A stretch of DNA of 64,000 nucleotides. It comes from G965277745 sp965277745 (GTDB lineage: Bacteria; Pseudomonadota; Gammaproteobacteria; Cardiobacteriales; Cardiobacteriaceae). Every line of letters starts with the position of its first letter. Within the stretch, counting starts at the first letter, position 1. The stretch spans positions 930,001 through 994,000 of the forward strand of contig OZ255837.1 of NCBI GenBank assembly GCA_965277745.1. The letters run 5' to 3'. The position numbers and the translations under genes were made by a program. Below are positions 1 to 9,155 of this stretch, piece after piece. Under the pieces are notes generated by a model. It did not search any database. It saw nothing but the letters and a program-made list of their open reading frames with translations, and was not told where the DNA came from.

Positions 1-857
1 TCGTCTATGTGCTGACCCTGTCTTGTCCAGATCGTCCGGGTATCGTCCATGCGGTATCGGGGTTTCTCTTTGAACGTGACATCAACATCCTGACTTCCGC
101 ACAGTTTTTCGATCGCGAAAGTGGAAGGTTTTTCATGCGTGTGGAAGTCGATGCCGGCGCACGGCGATTGCCGCTCGAAAAGGTCCGGGAGGCATGGAAA
201 GACGTCGCCGGCCAGTGGACGATGAAATCCGCCTGGTTCGACGCGCATCGCAAAACGCGGGTGCTAGTACTGGTCTCGAAAGCGGGGCATTGTCTGAACG
301 AGCTTCTTTTTCAGGCAAGTATCGGACGCTTGCCGATCGAGATCGTTGCGGTAGGCAGCAATCATGAGACATTGCGTAAGATGAGCGAAAGCCATGAACG
401 ACCTTTTTATCATTGGCCGCTACAGGGGATGCGCGATGTCGGCAAGGCCGCGCAAGAGGCGAATCTCAAACGGCTGGTGGAAGAACGTGAAGTCGATGTG
501 GTCGTGCTCGCGCGTTATATGCAGATTCTCTCACAAGCGCTTTGCCGCTTTCTGGAAGGGCGCGCGATCAATATCCATCATTCTTTCCTGCCCAGCTTCA
601 AAGGCGCGCGCCCTTACCATCAGGCGCATGCGCGCGGCGTCAAACTGATCGGGGCGACCGCACATTACGTGACAACCGACCTCGATGAAGGGCCGATCAT
701 CGAGCAGGATGTCGTGCGCGTGGATCATGGCATGGATGTACCGACGATGACGGCCATCGGCAACGAGATTGAACAACGTGTCCTTGCCCGCGCACTGCGT
801 TATCACGCCGAACACCGGGTGATCCGAAACGAAGAGAAAACCGTCGTTTTCATTTGA
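1..857 (+). CDS. purU: Formyltetrahydrofolate deformylase (5' end cut by window edge)
   Basis: PurU hydrolyses 10-formyl-THF to THF and formate, feeding formate to purine synthesis and balancing the one-carbon pool. The frame is open to the left edge, so a few N-terminal residues lie outside the window; an internal GTG at 9 is probably not the start. The first ~80 residues are an ACT domain (TLSCPDRPGIVHAVSGFLF). The rest is the formyltransferase fold, with the NIHHSFLPSFKGARPYHQA loop and the LDEGPII segment that carry the catalytic His and Asp. About 282 residues are visible, the usual family length. Other purine genes (purL, purC, purM, purN) lie 45-53 kb away rather than beside it. Confidence 0.95.
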   Translation, partial: VYVLTLSCPDRPGIVHAVSGFLFERDINILTSAQFFDRESGRFFMRVEVDAGARRLPLEKVREAWKDVAGQWTMKSAWFDAHRKTRVLVLVSKAGHCLNELLFQASIGRLPIEIVAVGSNHETLRKMSESHERPFYHWPLQGMRDVGKAAQEANLKRLVEEREVDVVVLARYMQILSQALCRFLEGRAINIHHSFLPSFKGARPYHQAHARGVKLIGATAHYVTTDLDEGPIIEQDVVRVDHGMDVPTMTAIGNEIEQRVLARALRYHAEHRVIRNEEKTVVFI

Positions 858-1463
858 TAGAGCGGGTATTTTATGATCTCGGCAAGAGGCGCATTCAGGT
901 AATGCCCGGGCGGGGATCAGTGAACTGCTCCCGGTTCTTTCCCCCTCGCATTCGTTATATGGCTGACTTGCCCTGTGGGCGTGCCTCCGCGCTCGCATAA
1001 AAGCCCATGAGGCGGCAGGTCTACCCATCGTCTCTATCAGGGAAAGCGATCAGGAGAAAAACCGGAAAAGCAACACACGAAATCTTCAAAAGGTCATTTT
1101 GAATCAAAAAATAATGCTCAGGATATATGACTGGTTTTGATCATCGATCCGTCGCGAAACGGCCCGTTTCCCGCAGTTTATGCCGTTTGCATTTTGGCGA
1201 CGGGGCACGCTTGTTCATTTCGTGGACGATGTTTGGCCATGGTGATCTCGCTTCTTGCCCACGCCATGGCGATCGGCTGCGCGGACATGCCCGTGACCGC
1301 TTGCGATAAGCGCGGCATGGATCTGGCGCGTTCACCTGCCCGAAAGCTTTTCCCTATCCCGCTCATTGCCCCTCACTCGAAGGTCCGCGCTTCACCGTCC
1401 GCTTCCTTTTCCCCCAAGGGAAGCAGCGACAGCGAGAAGCGGTAACGAAAGGAGAAGCAAGCT
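858..1463. other. Intergenic region, no supported gene
   Basis: Small ORFs exist on both strands but none has a recognisable product, a good ribosome site or a coherent extension. I see no repeat or RNA gene. It separates purU from a convergent minus-strand operon. Confidence 0.5.
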
Positions 1464-2714
1464 TCACGCCCAATTTTCGAGATATTTTTTCCACGGAGCC
1501 GATGTCGCGGCGAACAACCAGGCCAAGCCCGCAAGTGTTACGGCGACTTCCAGACCGTATCGCGCTGAAATCATGCCCCATAGGGAACTGCCGACAGCGA
1601 TCCCTGAATACATGGCCATCAAGTTCATCGAAATGGCGCGGGCCCTCTTATCACTTTGCAAGGCGACTTGCGCGCGTGCGTTCAACACGGCGACCTGACC
1701 GCCCCAAGCGAAACCGACGAGAAAGGAACTTACCATGAACAAGGCGCCAAGATCGACGGTTGCCAATCCGACGAGACCAAGGGCGCCGCAAACGGCATAG
1801 GCGGACAAGGTGGCGCTCACGCTCACTTTTCGCCTGATTGTCGGCAACAGCGAGGTCGCGGCGATAGCGCCGATTCCGGCAATCCCCATGGAGACCCCCA
1901 AAGTGGCGGCACCGGATTGTTTTTCCGCTTGAAGGACAATGGACGGCAACAGCGCCCAGAATACGCTTGCCGTCAAGAAGACGAAAAAAGTGTGTGTGAT
2001 CAAGGCGCGGAAGGCGGTGTTGGCGAGAATCTCGCGATAGGCGCGGGAAATCGTTTGCGTTCGTCTTTTGTTTGCCGAGGAACGTCCTCTTGTCGAGAAG
2101 GCCCATGAGGCGTAAACAAAAATGAGACTCGAAAATGACGCACAGTTGACCGCGAAAACCGATGCCGCTCCCCATGTCTTGTAAATAATGGCGCCGGCGA
2201 CGGGCGCGAATGTCCTCGCGAAATTGAAACTCATACCATTTAACGCCGCCGCCGCCGGCACCTGTTGTCTTGAAACCAAATCGGCGGAAACCGCCTGCCA
2301 TGCCGGCATCGTCAAGCCATATCCCAGGGCCAGCGCGGCGCTGAGCAACAGCAGTAGTTCCGCTTGCATCGCGCCACAACTTTGTACGACAGCGATCGTC
2401 AAGGCTATGGCGCACATCCAGCTATGGGTGAGGGTGAGATAAAGCGGACGCGGCACGAGGTCGGCGAGCAAGCCGGCCGGCAAAACGATTAAAGCCACCG
2501 GCAGCGCGGAAGCCGTTTGAACCGCGGCGATCAAAAACGGAGAGTCGGTCAGTGTGGCCATAAGCCAGGCGGCGGCGAGAGAATGCATCCAGGTCCCAAA
2601 ATGGGAAAACCCGTTGGCAAGCCACAGATTGAGATAGCGCCTTTGCGCCAACGGGGCGAAGAGCTTGTGATTTGCCTCCCTCTCCATTTCAGCCGTTCGA
2701 CCAGATGATTTCAT
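1464..2714 (-). CDS. MFS exporter (EntS/MFS_3-like)
   Basis: A 416-residue, 12-TM major facilitator. After a short cytoplasmic tail it opens with RRYLNLWLANGFSHFGTWM and continues SPFLIAAVQTASALPVALIVLPAGLLADL, the arrangement of the MFS_3 group that includes siderophore exporters such as EntS. Its ATG overlaps the reconstructed end of the upstream ATP-grasp gene by 26 bp, so it is last in a translationally coupled operon with that ligase and a FAD/NAD(P)-binding protein. By family and context it probably exports the small molecule made by those two enzymes; the substrate is unknown. The ORF itself is intact. Confidence 0.8.
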   Translation of the reverse strand: MKSSGRTAEMEREANHKLFAPLAQRRYLNLWLANGFSHFGTWMHSLAAAWLMATLTDSPFLIAAVQTASALPVALIVLPAGLLADLVPRPLYLTLTHSWMCAIALTIAVVQSCGAMQAELLLLLSAALALGYGLTMPAWQAVSADLVSRQQVPAAAALNGMSFNFARTFAPVAGAIIYKTWGAASVFAVNCASFSSLIFVYASWAFSTRGRSSANKRRTQTISRAYREILANTAFRALITHTFFVFLTASVFWALLPSIVLQAEKQSGAATLGVSMGIAGIGAIAATSLLPTIRRKVSVSATLSAYAVCGALGLVGLATVDLGALFMVSSFLVGFAWGGQVAVLNARAQVALQSDKRARAISMNLMAMYSGIAVGSSLWGMISARYGLEVAVTLAGLAWLFAATSAPWKKYLENWA

Positions 2715-3911
2715 GATCGATCCATCTCACTATTTTCTTGGCGGTACGATGTAATCTATCGTAGCCCTTCGTGACAAAGACCACGCTCATGACTTCCGCG
2801 TTGGTCATTGCCGAAGCGGAAAATAATTGTCCACGCTTTCCATAGGTGCGCAGTGTGGTCACGCCTTCGAACGGGCAGGCCGAAGGAATGTGCTTGAGCC
2901 TTGCCGGTTGCGCGGGTACGATAATCCGCCCCGAAAGGATTGGTAAGGTTCGATGTCAACCGGCGCGCCGCTTTCTCTTTCCAGGAACAAGGCCAGAATA
3001 TCCACACCCGAGGACGTGGCAATTTCGTCATTGATGGCGCCACCGCCGAGGCGCAGGCCGATTTCGCATAAGACGATTTCCCCTGTTGGGCGTTCGAAAA
3101 CTTGAAGGTGGAATAGCGCGTTTTTCGGAACCGGAAAGATCGTTTCCATCAACCGTTCGGTGAAGGTCAAAATCGCTTTGCGCGCGCTGTCCGTAGCGGC
3201 TATTTCCAACGTCGCTATTGGTTTTCCGGCGATAAATTGCAGACAATCACGCAAATAACGGCCAATATGACAAACCGATAGCTTGTGATCGATGACAAGA
3301 CCGTCGATACGATACATACTTCCCTCGATGAAGGTTTCGACCGACAGGCGAGCATCCGGCGTGCCGATCGTCTCACGGAAGGTGCCGATATAGGAGCGCA
3401 CATCGCGATTCCGCCGTAACACGCGAACCCCTGCGCAACCGCGCCCGTCGATCGGCTTGACGAAGACCGGAAGCCCGTGCAGCGTTATGAACGCTTGCAG
3501 ATCTTGCGCAGTATGGAGCGCGCTGTCATGGGGTGTCGGCAAGCCGCCTGCGCGAGCGGTCGCTTTCATCAGTCGCTTGTCCCTAAAGAGCTTCGCCGCA
3601 TGTGGCTTCAAGCCTTCGATCGCCAAACGGTCACGAATTTTGGCCGCCCTCTCGACATTGATCTCGGAGAACGAGACCACGGCCGTAAATTTTTCTTCGT
3701 GGTGCAAGATTTCGACGATTTCATATAATTGCTCGTTCGTGTCGTAATTTTCCAAGTGGACGATTTTATCGAGATAAGGTGATGCGAGGCCTTTTGTATC
3801 GGCGGAAGAGCCGGTGATCAATACGCATCGAAAGCGCAGTCGTTTCTGCCAATATTCGGTGGAATAGAGGTTGAAAACCTTCGCTGTTATCAACAAAAGC
3901 ATTCTCTTCAT
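2689..3911 (-). pseudogene. ATP-grasp ligase with one frameshift near the 3' end
   Basis: The ATG at 3911 opens a 350-codon ORF with an ATP-grasp body: KPIDGRGCAGVRVL (P-loop-like glycine segment), VETFIEGSMYRIDG, and the Mg-binding FHLQVFERPTGEIVLCEIGLRLGGG. It goes out of frame near 2936 at TTTCGGGGCGGA. One extra base there restores GRIIVPAQPARLKHI, then FEGVTTLRTYGKRGQLFSASA and a stop at 2689-2691, which is the normal C-terminal half-domain of this superfamily. ATP-grasp enzymes of this sort join a carboxylate to an amine through an acyl phosphate (peptide or amino-acid ligases). It lies between the FAD/NAD(P)-binding gene and the MFS exporter. The shift is either a real lesion or a G-run sequence error; the substrate cannot be read from sequence. 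Confidence 0.75.
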
Positions 3912-5469
3912 TGCCGTTTCTCTGTAAATTTTTCGTAGCTGACGGTATTCGATATTGGTCTGTCATCGGTGAACAGTTTCTTCGCAATGCGCCAGGAAAC
4001 ACCCTCTATGTGGGCCAAGTTTTGCTCAAGAGAACTCGTCAAAAGATGTACCCCCACGGTGAGGTTGCCGATCGCGTACATATTTTCATGCAAGCGACCG
4101 TCTGCGCGTTTTACCTGGTGGGTGTGAAAATCCACATCCAAGCCACCGAATCTGTGCCGGCGGATCGTCTTCGTGCGTGCATTCGAGCGAAGAGCGTGTC
4201 TGTCTTGTCCGAGAGATCGCGCCATGGCCCTGTGGCGTCGATGATGACATCGAAGTTCAGGGTGCGATCCTTCACCAAAATCGAAGCACCGGTTTCGTTC
4301 ATCTCGATTCGACGCATTCCGCCGACAACCTGTAGTCTTTTTTCTTCAATCAACTTGAGGAGTATGCGTGCATTACCGGGGGGAATGCCAATCCGATGCG
4401 TCAAAAACCGTGAGTAGTGATTTTTGTGAAAAAAGATTCGCTCTTTGTCGGAAAGCGCGTTCCAGAAGATGGGAATGATCGGATTCAACGCGACCAAAAC
4501 CGCTTGCCATGGGTGCATGCCTTCGAGTGAACGATAGTAATCCTGACGGAAACGTTGCAGGGCGTCCAAATCAGGTCGCGTAATGTTTTCGATCGACAAG
4601 GGCCTGCGCTCCGCTATCGCGATTTCCGCTAGAATTTGTTTCACAATTGTCGAGAGCGGTATGTGTGATTCGCCAAGCGAACAGTGGTGGGCGAAAGCCC
4701 GAATCTGCGGACTGGCTTGGTGGAAAACCTGCGGCGCGCGAACAGAGGGTAATGCGCCCGAACGGGAGATCATTGTCAGCGGAGTTTTTAACCCTGAATG
4801 GGCAAGCGCGATCACAGCATCGATCGCGCTCAATCTCGTCCCGATGATGCCGACGCGGGCGTTGCCAGGGATGCGATTGACCAGTGCTGTTGTCGGATAA
4901 GGGCTTTCGATGAACCCGGCGTTGCGTCCGCTTAGGTGGGAAAACTTTCCACTTTGTTGATTCCCGGTCGCGAGAATAACCACATTGACGGTTGAGGCTG
5001 TGCCGTCAGCGCATTGCAACCGGTAGCTCGTCTCGTTGTCACACGCAATGATATCGGTGACTTTTGCATGGACACAGCCAATATCGAGACCGAGCGCTTT
5101 TCCTTTCTGTCGCGCCTTGTCCCACCGGTCTTCCAGATATCGGCAAAAGAAGGAGCGCGGCAGGAATTCTTCACTCGACGGAAAGTCGCGACCGAAACGA
5201 TGGAAGCGAGTCCAGTGATTGCGAATCCACTGATAGAATTCCGCCGGGTTTTCTTTGCTCAGTGAAATGCCCGCTGCCGGCCGGTTAAGCAAATTCGTCA
5301 CCATATCTTCGCCATATGGCAGGTCGGGATCGATATGCGGGCGCGCGTCGAAGAGGGTGATTTGGCCGCAGACGGGCCTTTGCGCGATCGCGATATGATC
5401 GACGATAGTTCTCACCACGCCCGTTCCAACGGCGCCGCCGCCGATAATGGCAATTTTCGGTATATTCAT
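3908..5469 (-). pseudogene. FAD/NAD(P)-binding protein (PF13454-like), one frameshift
   Basis: The likely start is the ATG at 5469, behind AAGGGGAGAG, because the Rossmann motif IPKIAIIGGGAVGTGVV follows at once; a longer ORF runs upstream to 5562. Family hallmarks are PYGEDMVTNLLNRPAAG, a second dinucleotide site around RVGIIGTRLSAIDAV, and DVIIDATGPW. The main frame stops at 4111 with an unrelated tail. The overlapping frame, ending at 3908, carries the expected family end (RFGGLDVDFHTHQ, then YAIGNLTVGVHLLTSSLEQN), so one base is missing near 4160. Such proteins are flavin-dependent oxidoreductases of mostly unknown role. As first gene of an operon with an ATP-grasp ligase and an exporter it suggests tailoring of a secreted metabolite. 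Confidence 0.72.
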
Positions 5470-6090
5470 CTCTCCCCTTGGCTTGTCGCCGAACCGAAAA
5501 TCAAGTGATCGATCCAATTGATTCAGGATTTTTAGGAAGAATAGAAAATCATCGAAAATCAAAAGGATCTACATGAAAATGGCAGTAGAATAATCAAATA
5601 CCCTATGCGTCATGTCAAGTGACGGTTCGGATAATGGCGGTGATGCTTTCGTTACCCGATATCCAATGTGAGCAAGTAAGAAAATGCCGGGAAATTCGCA
5701 ACAGTGCTTGGATGGAAGAGATTTGCACGCCGCCAAAGCATTTCGCGGTTGGTTTATTTTTCCGATGGGTATTGAGCGAACTCTCCTACCTGTCAAGCTC
5801 GTCTGGAATATAGGAAGCCCGATCGTTCATCAATGCTGTGCCGCCAAAGGAACGCTTCCGCCCAAGGGGCACGGAGAGCTAAAGCTCCGACCCACGCTCG
5901 GAGATAAAAGCGCACCCTGTTTTTTCTCATTTCCCGGTTTCCGACCCCAAAGGAGGAAAATTTCGGGCAATTATCGTCGCTTTGCTTTTCGATTTACGTA
6001 CCTCCGATGTAGAAGATCGGATCGATCTTCCGCTGCGTTCGTGCGCCCTCTTACTGGCGCAACCGCGTGTTTTTACGATCCGCTTCGCCT
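5470..6090. other. Intergenic region upstream of the FAD/ATP-grasp operon
   Basis: The short plus-strand ORFs here lack recognisable content. The region must contain the promoter of the minus-strand FAD/ATP-grasp/MFS operon, but I cannot pick a convincing -35/-10 pair. Confidence 0.45.
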
Positions 6091-6846
6091 TTAGTAACAA
6101 TTCTCCGGGCGATAACGTTCCGGAAATCCAGATAGTACGTCGCATCGCCATATCAGGCCCAAATGCAGCTGATCCATTTGGGTCAGGACAATCTGCCGAT
6201 TCTGTAGCGCCGCCGTGGCGTTTTGATTGAAGGTGGCGAGAATTTGTTTGTCTTGTAAATGAAGCGTGTAAGGCGCTGTATCTGCAACCTGGAAAGAGAA
6301 GGTCGTCGGAAAGGTCTTGTGTACTCGGATAAACGCTTCTATTTGCTCTTTCGCGGCAAACAAGGCGGCAGAAGCTTGCTTGGCTTGCGCTTTACTTTTT
6401 ATATTCTGATAGATGCGTTTGGAGGCGATAATGGCGGTCGCCCCGACGATCAGCAAAAGCGCGGCAAGGAGGATTTTCCTTTTTTTACCTGTATCGTCAT
6501 CATATGAGTAAAATTGCGAGGGTTCGTGTGGGAGGTAATCGGGAGAGGAATTTGCTTGCGCCGAGTCCCGTGGGTCATCCTTTTCCGTTTTATCGTCGGA
6601 GGGAGCCTCTTTGACGGGGGGTGGGGAGATGTCTTTGTCACGTCTGCCTTGTCCGGGCGTCGCGGACTCTTCCTGTGACAGGGCGCCCTTCTGCGGCAAC
6701 AGGCTCTTCTCGATCAATTTCAATGTGGCGTCATAGTGACCTTCGTGATCTTTCTCGCGAAGTCGCGCGATTGCAGCCGCGATTTCCTTTCGGCTAGCAA
6801 AGGGAGAAAGACCAAGGATTTCGTAATATTTTCGTGTCTTGGACAT
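6091..6846 (-). CDS. Membrane protein: J-like N-terminus, one TM segment, pilin-like C-terminus
   Basis: 251 residues. The N-terminus (MSKTRKYYEILGLSPFAS, then KEIAAAIARLREKD) resembles the start of a DnaJ J-domain, but I see no HPD loop. Residues ~45-120 are a charged, Pro/Ser-rich linker. One TM helix follows basic residues at ~124-143 (ILLAALLLIVGATAIIASKR). The C-terminal ~100 residues resemble the periplasmic domain of type IV pilin subunits: a helix with KEQIEAFIRVHKTFPTTF, strands with TLHLQDKQILATF, and a terminal IWRCDVLSGF with PENCY whose two cysteines could form the pilin-type disulphide loop. A pilin normally has its hydrophobic helix at the extreme N-terminus, so this is not an ordinary pilin. 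It stands alone; function unknown. Confidence 0.65.
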   Translation of the reverse strand: MSKTRKYYEILGLSPFASRKEIAAAIARLREKDHEGHYDATLKLIEKSLLPQKGALSQEESATPGQGRRDKDISPPPVKEAPSDDKTEKDDPRDSAQANSSPDYLPHEPSQFYSYDDDTGKKRKILLAALLLIVGATAIIASKRIYQNIKSKAQAKQASAALFAAKEQIEAFIRVHKTFPTTFSFQVADTAPYTLHLQDKQILATFNQNATAALQNRQIVLTQMDQLHLGLIWRCDVLSGFPERYRPENCY

Positions 6847-7710
6847 ACCGTTTTACCGTCTATTTGCATGTTATTTTATCCTGTTTCCGCCCGATTGGCG
6901 GCGACATTGTTGCTCCTTAATCCTTGTCGATGATGGAGGCGAGGTTGCACGCGCCACAAAAAATGAGATTGAAACGCTAAAACTCGAAGCAAAGCGCAGG
7001 CGGGCTTTTTCCTTCGACCGCCGCGCCCGCGATTTTTTTATCCGGCGTTTATCCTGTCTTCACTCATGTTGAAGAACAGGGAGCGCTTTTCTCGTAACGT
7101 TCATCTGTAAGTTCTTTGTGTATCAGGCAGCTTTAATCCTCAAGCGTGCTATGGTAAACCACAATCTGCGCCAGTGGGATGGATCGCCAAACGGTCAGCC
7201 GCGGTATCGCGGAGGGAACGAAAAAGAAGAGGCAAGGCCCGCTGTCTCCATTGGAAGAGGCCCCCGACTTTGAAGGAATGAAGAATAAAAAACCGTGCCG
7301 GAGTGAACAAAAATCTTGCTTCTTGGAGATGTCCAACCGATCGTGAAAGGCAGAGCGATCGAGCTTTGCAGCAGCGGCGAAAAGAAACCCGGAGGGGAAA
7401 TAGGAACGGATCGTCCATGCTACCGGAAAGCGTGTCGAACACAGACTATCCCGGCGACAAGATTGGCGAAAAAGACACGCCCGCTATGAGTATAATCTGT
7501 CTCCTTTTCCGTCCACCATATGGACGGCGATATCGTGATTTGCCGCTTATCGGTAAAGGGCTGGCCAGGATTTCTCATGTTTCGACGCGCCGTGACCTTG
7601 CCTGGAAAGCGCTTATGGTAAAGTAAACGATAAACTGGCATTATGAGCGGGCAGGACCTGCCCGCTCATAAAAAGAACGTTGAGGTGATTTTGACCACTC
7701 CAAATATATT
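6847..7710. other. 864-bp region without a supported gene
   Basis: It holds only low-quality ORFs, of which the longest (7303-7626, plus) has no recognisable features. A perfect palindrome at 7643-7669 precedes the glycosyltransferase and is listed separately. Confidence 0.45.
7643..7669. repeat. Perfect 27-bp palindrome upstream of the glycosyltransferase
   Basis: Arms ATGAGCGGGCAGG and CCTGCCCGCTCAT flank a single A. It could form a very stable hairpin 40 bp before the glycosyltransferase start. It is followed by AAAAAG on the plus strand and lacks a T run on either strand, so a classical rho-independent terminator is not supported. An operator or an mRNA leader hairpin is possible. Confidence 0.6.
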
Positions 7711-8511
7711 ATGAACGCCAATTATTTCTACTTCAGTATTGTTGTCATCACATTAAACGAGTCCCACAATATTTCTCGCCTTCTCGACTGTCTTTGCAAA
7801 CAGAGCTATAAAGCTTTCGAAGTCATCGTGGTGGACAGCAACAGTGACGACGATACCGTCGCCATTGCCGAATGTTATCGCCATCGTTTGTCGCTGCGAA
7901 CCGTCGTCATGCAAACACGGGGCACGAGTCTGGGGCGCAATACGGGGGCGGAGTATGCCCGTCATGAGCGGCTACTCTTCCTTGATGCAGACGTATGTAT
8001 CAAGCCGGATTTCCTTGAAAAATCCGTCCACGCCCTGCGTCGGCGTAAACTACTGGTCGGCGCTGGACGCATTCGCTCCACGCAAGCGGGATGGCGCTAT
8101 CGTTTCGGCGTCCGTCTTTTCGACTACGGCATGTTGCTGACGCAATATCATTTTCCGACCTGTACCGGCGCATGCATTTTTTCCAGTAAAACGGTACACG
8201 AATTCATCGGTGGATTCGATACCCGGATTTCTCTGTGCGAGGACTGCGATTACGTCAAACGGGCGGCGAGGACGTTCAAATTCCGCATGCTGCCGGTCTT
8301 TTTTGAATTCGACATTCGGCGACTGAAAAAAGACGGCATTGGCAAACTCGGATGGACCTACCTCAAAGCGAATACTTTGCGCTTGTTCTGTGGGGAGTTG
8401 CGCAACAATGAAATCGACTACCCTTTCGATCACTATGATCCTCCCTCGACAACGGCCTCGCAATCCATCACGGAAACAGGAGAAGCCGATTCATTTTCTT
8501 CCGGCCGTTGA
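7711..8511 (+). CDS. Family 2 glycosyltransferase
   Basis: 266 residues with a GT-A fold from the start: FSIVVITLNESHNISRLLDCL, then VDSNSDDDTVAIA (nucleotide-sugar binding) and LLFLDADVC, whose DAD is the DXD metal-binding motif. A later GGFDTRISLCEDCDYVKRA supplies the ED acceptor/catalytic segment. There is no signal peptide or clear TM helix, so it probably acts on the cytoplasmic face of the membrane on a lipid-linked glycan or glycolipid. Its stop overlaps the start region of the following DedA gene, so the two are likely co-transcribed. The exact sugar and acceptor cannot be inferred. Confidence 0.9.
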   Translation: MNANYFYFSIVVITLNESHNISRLLDCLCKQSYKAFEVIVVDSNSDDDTVAIAECYRHRLSLRTVVMQTRGTSLGRNTGAEYARHERLLFLDADVCIKPDFLEKSVHALRRRKLLVGAGRIRSTQAGWRYRFGVRLFDYGMLLTQYHFPTCTGACIFSSKTVHEFIGGFDTRISLCEDCDYVKRAARTFKFRMLPVFFEFDIRRLKKDGIGKLGWTYLKANTLRLFCGELRNNEIDYPFDHYDPPSTTASQSITETGEADSFSSGR

Positions 8512-8516
8512 CCTTA

Positions 8517-9140
8517 ATGGCCCTGCCCGACTGGTCGCGCCTGCTCCTGCACTCTCATTGGCTGCCGTTGATTCTGTTTGCCGGCGCTTTCGCGGATGCC
8601 TTCATCGCCAGCAGTCTGCTGATTCTTGGCGAGGTATTTTTTATCGCGGCAGGCTATGCGATCGCCGCTTTGCGGGAATGGTGGTTTTTATCGGTGATCT
8701 GGTTCGGCGCATTCTGTGGAGACACGACCAGCTATCTGATTGGAAGGTGTTACGGTTCGGATCTCGCTTACCAATTCACCCGCCGTCGGCCCAAATGGCG
8801 CTTGAATTACATGCGCGCGCAACGTCTGCTGAAAGCGAGAGGCGTCATAACCGTCTTCAGCGCCCGCTTGGCTGGGCCGATATCGAAATTCATGCCGTTC
8901 ATCGCGGGCACGCTGCGCATGCCGGTATTTGCCTTTCTGTCCGCAAGCACGGCCGGTATCATCGTCGGAAGCGCACAATTTATTCTCGTCGGTTGGCTGC
9001 TTGAAAAGGGCGTCAAGAGCCGCTATTTTTTTAATGATCTTTTTTTCGCGCACCCTATCTTGATGGGCGGTTTTCTTCTGAGTGTCGCCGCGATGGTGAT
9101 CTGGATCGTTATCCGTTGGCACAGAAGACGTTCCACGTGA
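8517..9140 (+). CDS. DedA/VTT-domain membrane protein
   Basis: About 207 residues from ATG 8517 (an in-frame TTG at 8508 overlaps the previous stop). Several hydrophobic helices flank the DedA motifs: a re-entrant segment around GEVFFIAAGYAIAALREWW, then FCGDTTSYLIGRCYG, and FSARLAGPISKFMPFIAGTLRMP, which carries the conserved Arg and the Pro/Phe-rich loop. DedA proteins are inner-membrane lipid scramblase-like proteins that support undecaprenyl- or phospholipid recycling and envelope homeostasis. Pairing with a glycosyltransferase fits recycling of a lipid carrier. The stop codon lies within a parS-like palindrome. Confidence 0.88.
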   Translation: MALPDWSRLLLHSHWLPLILFAGAFADAFIASSLLILGEVFFIAAGYAIAALREWWFLSVIWFGAFCGDTTSYLIGRCYGSDLAYQFTRRRPKWRLNYMRAQRLLKARGVITVFSARLAGPISKFMPFIAGTLRMPVFAFLSASTAGIIVGSAQFILVGWLLEKGVKSRYFFNDLFFAHPILMGGFLLSVAAMVIWIVIRWHRRRST

Positions 9141-9144
9141 AACG
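9129..9144. promoter_or_regulatory. Candidate parS centromere site
   Basis: The central 14 bases GTTCCACGTGAAAC fit the well-conserved ParB-binding parS consensus (GTTNCACGTGAAAC); only the outermost base on each side differs. It overlaps the last codons of the dedA-like gene and its stop. ParB sites of this form occur near oriC in most bacteria. I saw no other CACGTG-centred copy while reading the window, and parA/parB are not in it. Confidence 0.65.
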
Positions 9145-9155
9145 AGGGAGAAACG

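Noticed and set aside
1127..1445. Small plus-strand genes after purU
   Set aside because: No ribosome site, domain or sensible composition.
7640..7675. Rho-independent terminator
   Set aside because: The hairpin is excellent but there is no T run on either strand.
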